The translations under genes and the position numbers were made by a program. A stretch of 64,000 nucleotides of DNA from Symbiodinium natans (Eukaryota > Sar > Dinophyceae > Suessiales > Symbiodiniaceae), in NCBI GenBank assembly GCA_905221605.1, contig CAJNDS010000167.1:23501-87500 (forward strand), given 5' to 3'. Shown here piece after piece: positions 12,201 through 24,300 of the stretch; the first letter of the stretch is position 1; the number at the start of each line of letters is the position of its first letter. The notes beneath the pieces are model-generated. The model was not told where the DNA came from. It worked only from the letters and a program-made list of their open reading frames with translations, and made no database searches.

Positions 12201-15200
12201 GGTATCTGACAATTTCCTTTCCCTACGCCCTGCTTCCTGACTTCCTAAACCCTAAACCCTAAACCCTAAACCCTAAACCCTAAACCCTAAACCCTAAACC
12301 CTAAACCCTGAACGCTACTGAGAGGCAGTTCAGGATTGAGGCTAGGGCTTCGCTCAGATGGCTCTGCACCTCCGAAGCGCGAGCGATAGTCCTGGAAAAG
12401 AGGCAGAGATCAGAAGGGGGGTTTAGGGTTTAGGGTTTAGGGTTTAGGGCATCTAGGGTGGAGAGCTTCAGGGCTTGGGGTGGTTTAGAGCTTAGGGCTT
12501 CAGGTCTTAGAGACTTAGGAATCTTTAAGGGGCTTCGGGTTGTCAGGGTTTTGGGCGTACTTACCTGTAAAGTCTCTATAAGTCCTGCTCCATCCGCTGC
12601 TTGGCGGCCAGCTTGTCCTTGTAGCATGTCAAGGTTGTTGAGGGCTTGGAGGGGTCGGGAAGGTTTGGGTCTTCTACGGATCATAGGGATTGCTGGCATA
12701 AGCCTTTGATTGTAGCCTAAGGTTACAAGGTTTGTATATGGTTTACTTTTACATCTCGGCTTAAGGTGTTAGGCTTTATAGGTGGTTCAAGATGCTGGCT
12801 TGTAGGACCTTAGGGCAACCGTTTGCTGAAATTAGTGCCCCAAACTCAGGAGCTTAGGGCAAGGCTGGAGGGAAAAACACCCCCAAAACCCGTAAAATCC
12901 TAAAACGCTGAGCCCCAAAGCCCTGAAACCCTAGACCCCAAAAAGCCTTATAAACCCTAAACCCTAAACCCTAAAACCCCAAAAGCCCCAGCGAGTTGGG
13001 CCCAAGCCTGGACGACCTGACGCCGCGCTTCCTCGAGCTTCTTCTTCCAGGCGGCCTGCAAGCGACTTGAGTGCTTTCAGGGTTTAGGGTTAGGGTTTAG
13101 GGTTTAGGGTTTAGGGTTTAGGGTTTAGGGTTTAGGGTTTAGGGTTTAGGGTATAGGGTTTAGGGTTTAGGGTTTAGGTTTAGGGTTTAGGGTTTAGGGT
13201 TTAGGGTTTAGGGTTTAGGGTTTAGGGTTTAGGGTTTAGGGTTAGGGTTTAGGGTTTAGGGTTTAGGGTTTAGGGCTTAGGGTTCAGGGTTCAGGGTTTA
13301 GGGTTTAGGGTTGGGGTCTAGGGTCTGGTGTTGAGGGGTTGCGATTGGCAGCACGCTAAGTCGCACTAGGCTTTTGTCACCGGAGGGATTCTGTTTCGCT
13401 CGCCCGGCAGTGATAACCCTCTTGACTAGGCCAGGACATTTGGGGCAACGGAGTTACTTTAAAGGGCTGAGGAGCTTAGGGTTTATCAGCGGTTTGCTTC
13501 TCAGGATGTCTATCGGGTTTAGGGTTTAATTTCGAAAGGCTTTCGGGTTGAACGCAATTGGGTTTAGAGCTGGTGTTTAGGGTTTAGACTTTGGTTTTTT
13601 GGTTGAGGGTTTCGGGTTTGGGGTTTAGGGTTTTAGGGGGTTTTAGGGTTTAGGGGACCCCGAAATAGTATAGGTGTATTTGGGAACTTTATAGGTTCAA
13701 GTCAAAAATCGCGGTAGCGGAAGGCCTCTTCGGCTGCGCGCGCCTCTTGTGAGCGACGTCGCACCTCCCAGTCTCATGAGTTTGGGGCTTCTGGTTTAGG
13801 GCTTTAGGGTTTAGTTTAGGGTTTAGGGTTAGGGTTTAGGGTTTGGGGTCCTTAAAACCCTCTGAAAAACAACTCCTGAACTCGATCCTCTTAAACCCAA
13901 TAAGGGAAAATATCACATGTCTCAATGGCCTAGTAGGGGTTTCTGAACCTGATGGGGTTGGGGTTTAGGGTTTTGGATTTAGGGGATTCGAGGGTTGTAG
14001 GTTTTAGGGGTTTGAGGGTTTAGGGTTTTAGGGGATTTAGAGGTGCTGCACCTTATGGGTTTTCAAAGGCTCAGGTTCTAGGGTTTCGGTTGCAACGCCA
14101 CTCCGGTACAGCTGACAATGGCCGGCAAGAGTGGTTGAGTGTCTAGCTTCCAGGGCACATGCCAGCGCCGCATGTGAGCACCAAAGCCTGAGATCTGCCC
14201 CAGATCTAATTCCCGAAAACCCAAAAGCTGCAGATAGGCCCCGCAACCCTTACAAACTCGAAGCTTCGTAAACCCTACATGGCCCTAACCCAAAACCTAC
14301 ACTCTAAACCCCCCCCCCCCCTAAACCCCCAAACCCTAAACCCTAAACCCCCAAACCCTAAACCCTAAACCCTAAACCCTAAACCCTAAACCCTAAACCC
14401 TAAACCCTAAACCCTAAACCCTAAACCCTAAACCCTAAACCCTAAACCCTAAACCCTAAACCCTAAACCCTAAACCCGAACCCTAAACCCTACACCTGCA
14501 GTCCAAACCCTTCCAGGTGCCTCTGCCCGCTTGTCCTCCGGCTCTGGGCTCTCCCGGTGGGGCACCCGAGGGGCGCTGGCCGCGCGCGGGGCGGCGCGCG
14601 GCACGTGCAGCGGCGGAGGGTCTGGCCTGGCGTTTTGTTTAGGGTTTGGGGTTTAGGGTTTCGGGTCTAGGGTTTAGGGCAGGAGGTTCATGGTACTTAT
14701 TAAACAGTAGTAACTGTACTTATAACCCATTGATAAGCCCCTTAAGTGCCCTAGTATGGTGATAAGTACAGTTATAAGTACAGTTATAATTGGCTAATGA
14801 GTACCACGAACCTGCAAGTACGGGGACCTTAGCAGAGGGTTAGCTCAGGGTTTACGGCACTTGAGATTGCGGCGCCGGATGGTCCTTTAAACCTGTCAGC
14901 CCCCTTGAACACCCTTGAATCACTTGAAACCTAAAGCGGTTCCATAGTAATTCCCACCCTAAACTCTGGCGCTAATCCCTTCAACCTACAAAACCTTTTC
15001 AAGTTTAACTCACCCTAAACCCTAAACCATCCTAAACCCTAGACCCTAAACCCTAAACCCTAAACCCTGAACCCTGAACCCTGAACCCTAAACCCTAAAC
15101 CCTAAACCCTAAACCCTAAACCCTAAACCCTAAACCCTACACTGCAAGGTGGAGAGCCTCGGTTCCGACGACCTCTCGGGAGAGACGCTGGTACTGGCAG

Positions 15201-15287
15201 GACCTCCCACGTCTCGTTCCGTGCGTGAAGGGGGCTTCAGGGGAAGTAGGGTTTAGGGTTTAGGGTTTAGGGTTTAGGGTTAAGGGT

Positions 15288-15319
<32 letters not shown>

Positions 15320-18300
15320 GGTCCCGGATTACAAGGAGACCCCAAAATAGAATTCCCAGCTTCCGTGCGAGGCTTCAGAAATGGCCCGAGTTTTGAAGGC
15401 GATTCCATTGCAGCCCTTACCTCGAGCAAACAGGTTTAGGGTTTAGGGCTTCAATGTAAGACCAACGGAAAACACACTAAGCCCCAAAACGCAAGCTCTA
15501 AACCCTAAAGTCCTTCCCCCCACATGCCGAACCCTCGAAGCCATACTTCAAAACAGTCATGTCCACTCTGGAAACGTGCCCAGAGACCCCCAACAAAAAC
15601 CCTGAACTAGAGAATCCTCTGCGAGCAGATATCAAGATCGGGATCCCAACATATGATGGACGGAACTTTTCCACAATGAACCCCTAAAACCCAAAAACCC
15701 AAAAAGCCTAAAGCCCTCAAACCCTGTAACCCGAAACCCCCTAAACCCCAAAACCCCCAAAAACCCCCAAAGCCCCTTCTGAGTGAGTTCCCTAAACCCT
15801 AAAAACCCAAAACCCCCAAAACCCTAAAACCCCCTTCTGGGGGAGCTCTGCCACAGGCCTCGACAGCGCTCCTTGTTTCGCCGCGCGATCTGCAGACATT
15901 CATCTAAGATGAGGGTTTAGGGCTTAGGGCTTAGGGCTTAGGGCTTAGGGCTTAGGGCTTAGGGCTTAGGGCTTAGGGCTTAGGGTTTAGGGTTTAGGGT
16001 GTAGGGCTTAGGGAAGGTAGGAATTAGAGGCACCACAGGGGGTTTTGGGGCTTTTCGGTGAACAGGTTTTGGGCTTGTAGCGGCGGTGCAGATGCACTAA
16101 CAGATCGTATGCTGGACCCCTTGAAACCTTAAGAGAACAGATGGCCGTCCAGTCAAGAGCACTATGCCCTCGCCCTTGCTCATGTCCGTCACAGAGCGCT
16201 GCACCTTCTCCCATCACCGAGTCTTCGCTCCATAGAATCGGGAACAGCAAAAGGTACTCGTGCCCATACATCATCAGAACTTGTTCGGGCCTTCGGGTTT
16301 GGGGGTTTTAAGGGTTTTGAACCTGTTTTGAATTTTGGGTCTAGGTAGCCCAGCACCCATGCCTTAATCAGGCTTTTTTGGGTTGGTTACTTTATAAGGG
16401 AAGCCTTGAACCAAACAACAGGAGGAAGGGTTCCAATCGGCTACCAAGACTGCAGCCCCAAACCCTAAACCCTAAACCCTAAACCCTAAACCCTAAACCC
16501 TAAACCCTAAACCCTAAACCCTAAACCCTAAGCCCTGCTTCCTCAGGAAAGGTCCCAACTTGGCCCCCGCCTCCTTGTTCAGGAAGTACTCGGCGCGGAC
16601 CTGACTGTGTCGAGGCTTCATGGAGCATCAGGGCAAGACAGCTTAAACTTAAGCTTACAAATTCCGGGTTTGAAGTTTAGTGTTCAGGGCTTAGGGTTCA
16701 GGGTAGCTTAAACTTAGACCTTGATCTTTTTGGAGCATGTGTGGCTCTTATGCCTAAGTAATATGTGTATATACGTCTATAGATAGATAGATCCATGAAT
16801 ATATATATATATATATGTATAATATGTATGTATGTATGTATGTCTTAGGTCCGTTCTGGGAGTGTGGGAAACAAGATGTTCATGAGCAAACTTGGGGGGA
16901 CGTTCCGGTGCCCACCACCCCCTCAGCTTCCGGCAGCTTGCGACGTGTCCTGTGCCGGGGCTTGGGCTTTGGAAGGAACGGTTGATAAGCCCTAAACCCT
17001 AAACCCTAAACCCTAAAGCTGATCTACGCGGTCTTCGGATTTTGACTTCAGGGAAGTGCTATGTAGGCCCTAAATCCCGACCCCCCCCCCGAAGGTCGGT
17101 TTGGGGAAGGGGGCTTCAGGCCCCGAAGCTCCTCAGAAAGGTTGTCGGGTTTTCGGAGACAAGTGAACACTCTGACAGTCTGTGGCCCGCGCCTAAACCC
17201 AGCAACCCAAACCCCAAATCCCCTAAACTCCTCAACCCCCCTGAGCCCACTAAACCCTAAACCCTAAACCCTAAACCCTAAACCCTAAACCCCCTCAACC
17301 CTAAACCCCCTCGAAGGCCCCCTTCTTATGCTCTGAGCTCGCCTGGCCCCCGGGGCTCGCCGGCGCCAAGGGGTGGGGCGCAGGCTTGCGGGTCCGGAGA
17401 GGGGCCTGTCCGGGGCACAGGGCCACATGCAGGGTTTGGGGTTTAGGGCTTATAGGCCTTAGGGCTTAGGGCTTAGGGCTTAGGGCTTAGGGCTTAGGGT
17501 TTAGGGTTTAGGGTTTAGGGTTTAGGGCTTAGGGTTTAGGGTTTAGGGTTTAGGGTTTAGGGTGTAGCATTGGTCAGCTGAACGCAAAAGTGTGAAGACA
17601 TGCCCACCCCGAGGCCACCCAAACAATACTCATCACGAAACCAAACCGGAGCCAGCCAAAGCCAAGCCAGCCATTCAAATCTCACATATCGAACATGTTC
17701 AGAGCACACTAAGATAAAACACTGCGAAAGCTTGGGATATGTGCGAGTCGTGAACACTTGCCGAACTTGAGGCGAGCTGTTGGCGATTTCTTGGGGGGGT
17801 CACTTGGGAACAGTGGCTGATTGGGACACTAGGAAGTCGGAGATCATCTGGGGCCAGAAGGCAGCATGTCGAGCACTGCCTGGGACATTTGCTACTTTGA
17901 GGGGGTGCCAAGGGTGTCCCTTGACTTCGGAGGTCACTCGGGGGCACAAGGCAAAAGATCCCCCCCCTCAGGTTTTGCGCAGGGGACGGTCTGGGCCGAA
18001 GGGCCCTCTCACAGAAAATTCAGGGCGTGAAGAGTCTGCAGGTTTTGCAAGAATCCCCCCCCACGCCGAAGTTCACTTGGCCAGAGAACGAAACTCACTA
18101 GAGCGGTCAAAGCGAGGGGTCGGACCTTTCAGAGGGCTTCCTCAGGGCCAGCAGGGGTCAGCAGGGCCAGCACGGCCAGCAGGGCCAGCAGAGCCAGCAG
18201 GGAGCAGGGCCAGCAGGGCAGCAGGGCCACCAGCAGGGCCAGCAGGGCCGCCAGCAGGGCTAGCAGGGCCGCCAGCAGGGCCAGCAGACCGCCAACAGGG

Positions 18301-21300
18301 CCAGCAGGCCGCGGGCAGGGCCAGCAGGGCCGCCAGCAGGGCCCGCCAGCAGGGCCAGCAGGAGGGCCAGCAGGAGGGCCAGCAAGAGGGCTTTCCTGCG
18401 GCCAGCAGGGGAGCCCGTGGCCAGGGCCAGGGCCAGGGCCAGGCCAGGGTCAGGGCCAGGGCCAGCGCCAGGGAACAGGGCCAGGGCCAGGGCCAGGGCC
18501 AGGGCCAGGGCCAGGGCCAGGGCCAGGGCCAGGGCCAGGGCCAGGGCCAGGGCCAGGGCCAGGCTAGGGGCAAGCAAGGTAGGGCCAGGGGGGCAGGGCC
18601 AGGGTCCAAGCCAGGAGGAAACCGGTCAGGGCCCAGGGCCAGGGCCAGTGCCAGGGCCAGGGTCAGGGCCAGGGTTCGAGGTTGCCAGGAATTGAAAAAG
18701 GATCCCCCTCCTGGGGTTTAGGGTACTAATATATATCTGAGACAAGCTAGGCGACTCTAGCTAGGCGACCCTCTCAGGAGTGGGGGCGGGCGGGTTTAGG
18801 GGTTAGGGTTTAGGGGTCAGAGTGTGGGTTCAGGGTTTGCGGTTTAGGGTTTTCTAGGGCCTATAGGTTGGGATGTTCACCCTTATAATATATGCTGACA
18901 GTCCTTAAAAGAGATTACTATTAAGGACTGTTAGTATAAGGGGGAACACCCCAAGCTATGGGGCTTGCTTTTTTTGGTTTGCTGGCTCAGGGTTAAGGGG
19001 TTTAGGGTTTCGGGGTTTTCAAGGGTTCAGGGTTAAGGGGTTTAGGCGTTCAGGGTAAGGGGTCTAGAGCTGCAGGGTTTACAGGGCTTAAAAGGGGTTT
19101 CGGGTTTGGGACGTACAGGGTAAGGTGTATATAGGTCTTGGCTCTTTAGGGTTTACAGGACTTGGAGGTTTGAAGGGGTTTCGGGTCTCTCAAAGTGTTT
19201 TGGGTTGTATAGGACTTGGGTGTTGAGGGTTCATGGCTTTAAGTTATAGGACTTGGGGGGTGTGGGGTTTAGAGGGCCTCGGGGGTTCCAGCGTTGAACG
19301 TGTGTAGGTTTACCTAAACCCTTTTACACCCTAAACCCTAAGTTCTTGCGAACCCTAAACCCCAAAAAGCCTTACACCCGAAACCCCTTTGAAACCCAGG
19401 CGACCACGCAGGCCATGGGCAGGGGCAAGGCTTCTTTGCGGTCTTTGGGCTGTAGATTCCACCCAAATGCTTGGATGACGGCATTGGACACCAAGGTCAA
19501 CAGGGTTTGCATCTGGGCAGTCCTGGCTAGTCAGGACAGGGCGCGCAGCATGGATTTGGGCGAGATGCGGCACACGTCTCTGTCTTGGGCTTTGGACTCG
19601 ACTGTAGCATCCAGGAAGTCGGCTAATTGGGCCACAGAGAGATCAGAAAGGCTAATCTCGTGGGTGGGCTTCCAGGAACAGCATGAACTGGGCGCACGAG
19701 CCAAGGTAGGCCTCTAGGCTGGAGGCGGCATATGTGGCGATGACTGGCAGGCGGTGCCTTGATGGCGCGAGGGAGGTCCTCCCAGAGCTTGCTGAGCGGT
19801 CCTATGGATCCTAGGATCAGCGCAGCTTGCGTGAGTCCTCCTGTTGCCTCATCGTCAGCAAGTCCCACAGGTTTGCAGAGTCCTGCCTCCGTCGATGTTT
19901 CGGCTCCAGGGCAGTCCCCTGCATCTTCAACCCCGAAGCCCCTAAACCCTAAACCCTAAACCCTAAACCCTAAACCCTAAACTCTAAACCCTAAACTCTA
20001 AACCCTAAACCCCAAACTTCAAACCCTCTTAACCCTTCACCCTAAAACTCCCAAACCCTAAAACCTTTTTGCTCAACCCTTGTAAAACCTCAACCTCTTT
20101 CTCAAAACTAAACCCTAAACCCTAAACCCTAAACCCTAAACCCTAAACCCTAAACCCTAAACCCTAAACCCTAAACCCTAAACCCTAAACCCCAAACCCC
20201 AACCCTATCACCCCTTTTTTGAAAGTCCACCCCTGTAAAAACAGCTCTCGTGTTCTTACTAAGGGGCTGGGATCCACCCTACCCCCTAAACCCTAAACCC
20301 TAAACCCTAAACCCTAAACCCTAAACCCTAAACCCTAAACCCTAAACCCTAAACCCTAAACCCTAAACCCTAAACCCTAGGCGCGCGCGCGCCTGCACCT
20401 CCCGGGCCATGTCCCGGCTGCGCTCGAGGAGGCTGTGCATGTGGTGCCTTAGGGGTTTAGGGTTTAGGGGTTTAGGGGTTTAGGGGTTCAGGGGTTTAGG
20501 GGTTTAGGGGTTTAGGCGTTTAGGGTTTTAGGGTTTAGGGTTTAGGGGTTTAGGGTTTAGGGTTCATGTGGTGCCTTAGGGTTAAGGGGGGAGTTTAGGG
20601 TTTAGGGTTTTAGGGTTTAGGCTGAGTCTAGGGTTTAAGGTTTAGCAGAGAGGGTTTGGGTAGGGGTTTAGGGCTTAGGAAAGTTAGGTCCCAAAGCCCA
20701 AGTCCCAAAGTTGCGAACAGCCGAAAGGGCGTCGGGTTTAGGAGGAGAAGAGGGAACTAGGGTTGGTAGGAAAGCAAACATTTGAGAATCACTCGGGATC
20801 GTTTGAGGTCGCCCTTTGCGCACGCTCCAATCCCATTCCTGGTGAAGCACCGAAGCTGCAACCCATTGAATTGCGAACACCTCCCAAAAACCAGCCCGAA
20901 ACCTCTTCCCCTCAGATCCTTACATTCGCAACCTGAGACCGAAAAAATGGAAACAAAAAAACAGTAAACACTACACCCTATTGACCCTATAAGTCCCACA
21001 AACCCCATAACCCCAAAGCCCCGTTAATCCATAGTCCCGAAAATTCTTAACCCTTCCCTTATGGTCAACACTGTCGCGGCCGCAGGGCCGGGCATAGTCC
21101 AGACGCAGGACATCGTCCAGCGCCAGACGCTTGCGCGGCTCCTTCCTTGGCTTAGGGTGTTGGGGGGGGTTAGCCTAAACCCTAAACCCTGAACCCTAAC
21201 CCGAAACCCGGCAAGCTTGAGGCCTGGCGACTGAAGAAGTCCCGACACGATGTCCACCAACTGCTGCGAGTACAGCATGGGGATCGGCTCTGGCTCAGCA

Positions 21301-24300
21301 GAGCAGACCTGCGTTTCAGGGGTTCGGGTTTCCCAGGGTAAGGTTTGTAGGGTTAGGACTTAGGGTTTAGGGCTTAGGGCTTAGGGTTTAGGGTTTAGGG
21401 TTTCGGGTTAGGGCTTAGGGCGTAGGGTTCAGGGGTTTCGAGACTTTCTAGGCTTTAGGCTGAAAGGCGACATCCGGCAACAGAAACCAGGGGCTCTGCA
21501 GGTTTGGCTGTTGAGGGTTTCGAATTCAAAGTTGCTGCCCTAAACCCAAAACCCCAAAACCCCAAAACCCCCAAAACCCCAAACCCCCAAAAACCCCAAA
21601 ACCCCAAAACCCCAAAACCCCCAAAACCCTAAACCCCAAACCCCAAACCCCAAACTGCTGCATCGAAGCCTGGCCTTCATGATGAGAGCCACCATGGAGG
21701 TTGCCTGGCAGAAGGGCGCTCTGCATCCTAACAGCTGGAGGCCGAAATCTCACATCTCAAGTTCACCTGGCTGCACAGAAAGTGTGAACCCTAAAGGCCC
21801 TCCACCCTACAGGCCCTAAACCCTAAACCCTAAACCCTAAACCCTAAACCCTAAACCCTAAACCCTAAACCCTAAACCCTAAACCCTAAACCCTAAACCC
21901 TAAACCCTAAACCCCCTAAACCCTAAACCCTAAACCCTAAACCCTAAACCCAAACCCTAAACCCTAAACCCTAAACCCTAAACTAACCCTAAACCCTAAA
22001 CCCTAAACCCTAAACCCTAAACCCTAAAACCTGAAGAGAATCTCCAACAGCCGGGAACCCCCCAAGGTGGGGGGCCTTTCTTGTTCCTGTTGTCACGGAG
22101 GGGCTCGGAGGTCAGAGGAACGTTTCGCACTAAACCCTAAACCCAAAACCCCAAACCCCTAAAGGCCCTAAAGGCACTAAACCCTGAACCCTAAACCCCA
22201 AACCCTAAACCCTAAACCCCAAACCCTAAACCCTAAAGCCCCTAGACCCTACTAAAGGCCCTCTGCCTGGAAGGGCACGTGCAAGGCTGCTAGCTCATAG
22301 GTGACGACGCCCAAAGCCCAAAGGTCGCTTTTGATGCCTCAACGGAGCTCCATGAGGGTTTGGGTGTAGGGTTTAGGGTTTAGGGTTTAGGGTTTAGGGT
22401 TTAGGGTTTAGGGTTTAGGGTTTAGGGTTTAGGGTTTAGGGTTTAGGGTTTAGGGTTTAGGGTTTAGGGTTTAGGGTTTTTGGTTTAGGGTTTGTTTGGG
22501 GTTTAGGGTTTGGGGTTAGGGTTTGGGGTTAGGGTTTGGGGTTTCGGGTTTAGGGTTTATCGGGTTCCGACTTTGGGGAATAGGGTTTCGGGTTGATAGG
22601 GCGGCATGTAGGGACGATGGGTTTGTGGGGTTTAGAGGCTTTATAGGGTTTCTGGGATTTCCAGGGTTTCTAGTGCTTTGGAGCTGCGTGGCGTCTTTAG
22701 AGCTTGAGCTTCTGGAGTTTGGTGTTGGGAGTTTGGTGCGGGGAGTTTGGAGTCGGGGGTTGAGGGTTTGCAATTTGGGGTTTGGGGTTTGGGGTTTGGG
22801 GTTTGGGGTTTAGGGTTTAGGGTTTAGGGTTTAGGGTTTAGGGTTCAGCAGCTTTAGAGTTTGGAGTTTGAGGTCTGGAGTTTAGGTTTAGGGTTTGGGA
22901 TGAGGAGTTGCTTCGTTGGCCGGTGGCCTAGAATATACCGGGTAGGTTTGGGGGCCTTATAAACATCAAATTTGCATGGCCTTATAAGGGTGATGTAGGG
23001 GAGTAAGGGAAATAGTAGGTAAAAGTAACAGCTCCGAATATGTTGAAACCTTCCCCTGTAGAGTTTGGAGGGTTTGTATAGGACTTGTGGGGCTAGGGGT
23101 TGTTAGGGTGTGTAGTGTCGCTTTGTCCTGCTTCTCAGGCTTTCGAGCAGAGCACGACGCTCTGACATCTATACCCGACATCCCAAACCTCGAATGACAA
23201 ACCCACGCCCTGAAACCCAAACCGTGAATCCCCAAACGCCAAGACCCCTCGTAAATGCACATTTTTGAGCCTCTGATAAAGAGGAGCACAACGAATTCAA
23301 ATTGTCAGAGTTCTGGAAAATTGGTGGCACATGGCCCTAAGCCAATAGGTCCCAAACCCTAAACCCCTAAACCCGTAAATCCCAAACTGCTCGACGCTAA
23401 ACCCATAGACACCCCAAATGCCCCCAAAGTGCCATAGCTGTCGCCATTGCAGATCTCCGGAGCCAAGTACAAAGGCGTGCCGATGGTCGTCTGCGCGCCA
23501 GCAGTTGTACTCTCCAGCACCTGCAAGGGCTTGGGGTTTTGGGTTTGGGTTTAGGGTTACAAACCCAAGCACTGAAAACCAAAACAAAAACGAGTAAACA
23601 CCATTCCCGACCTGCATCAATCCAAAAAAAGCTCAGCCCCCAGAACCCTAACTCACAAACCCGAAAGCCCCAAAAATGCCAAGCGCGAAACCCCTAAACC
23701 CCTAAAGCCCGAAACCCCTGAAACCCTAACCCAACCCCTAAACCCTAAACCCCTAAACCCCCTAACCCCCTAACCCCTAAACCCCTAAACCCCTAAACCC
23801 CTAAACCCCTAAACCCCTAAACCCCTAAACCCCTAAACCCCTTAACCCCTAAACCCCTAAACCCCTAAACCCCCTAACCCCCCTAAAACTCCAAACCCCT
23901 AAACCCCTAAACCCCTAAACCCCTAAACCCCCTAAACCCCCCTAAACCCCTAAACCCCTAAACCCCTAAACCCCTAAACCCCCCAAACCCCCTAAACCCC
24001 TAAACCCCTAAACCCCTAAACCCCTAAACCCCTAAACCCCTAAACCCCCTAACCCCCCTAAAACTCCAAACCCCTAAAAACCCCTAAACACCCCCAAAAA
24101 AAACCCAAAAACCAAAAAAAAAAAAACGACAAACCCCTAAACGCGCCTTGGAGATTCCGAAGTCTCCCAGCTTCACGATCCAGCGCCGCGTCAGGAAGAT
24201 GTTCAGGGGCTTCCTTGTTGGGGGACTCAGGGAGGTGTTTCAGGGTTTAGGGTTTAGGGTTCAGGGTTCAAGGTTCAAGGTATAGGGCTTAAGGGTTTGG

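Larger units (their letters stand above)
9242..17405 (-). other. NEK-like kinase: C-terminal tail exons
   Basis: Phase-compatible small exons: 17405-17307, 16966-16919, 16600-16534, 15889-15831, 15234-15143, 14627-14509, 14187-14102, 13764-13711, 13055-13008, 12617-12585, 12391-12307, 11936-11839, 11573-11527, 10942-10870, 10405-10352, 9845-9775, about 9510-9426 and a last exon in 9242-9325. Readable pieces include AEYFLNKEAGAKLGPFLRKQ, VRRRSQEARAAEEAFRYR, AAWKKKLEEARRQVVQ, DKLAAKQRMEQ, LRRQQRRLSERNAALSHSE and PEAAFLPEPEPERDDATETL. The tail is charged, with a coiled-coil tendency at 13764-12585 and Pro-rich parts elsewhere. The chain from 12617 to 10352 is convincing; the link between 20393 and 17405 and the last two exons are weaker. 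A separate downstream gene cannot be excluded. Confidence 0.55.

Noticed and set aside
15145-15240. Plus-strand reading VESLGSDDLSGETLVLAGPP
   Set aside because: Open on both strands; the minus reading chains in phase with neighbouring kinase tail exons, so minus was preferred.
17780-18721. Plus-strand ORF of 313 aa rich in Gly-Gln, and minus ORFs of Pro-Trp and Ala-Leu
   Set aside because: They are translations of the CCAGCAGGG and CCAGGG minisatellite, whose period is a multiple of three; all frames are open for trivial reasons.
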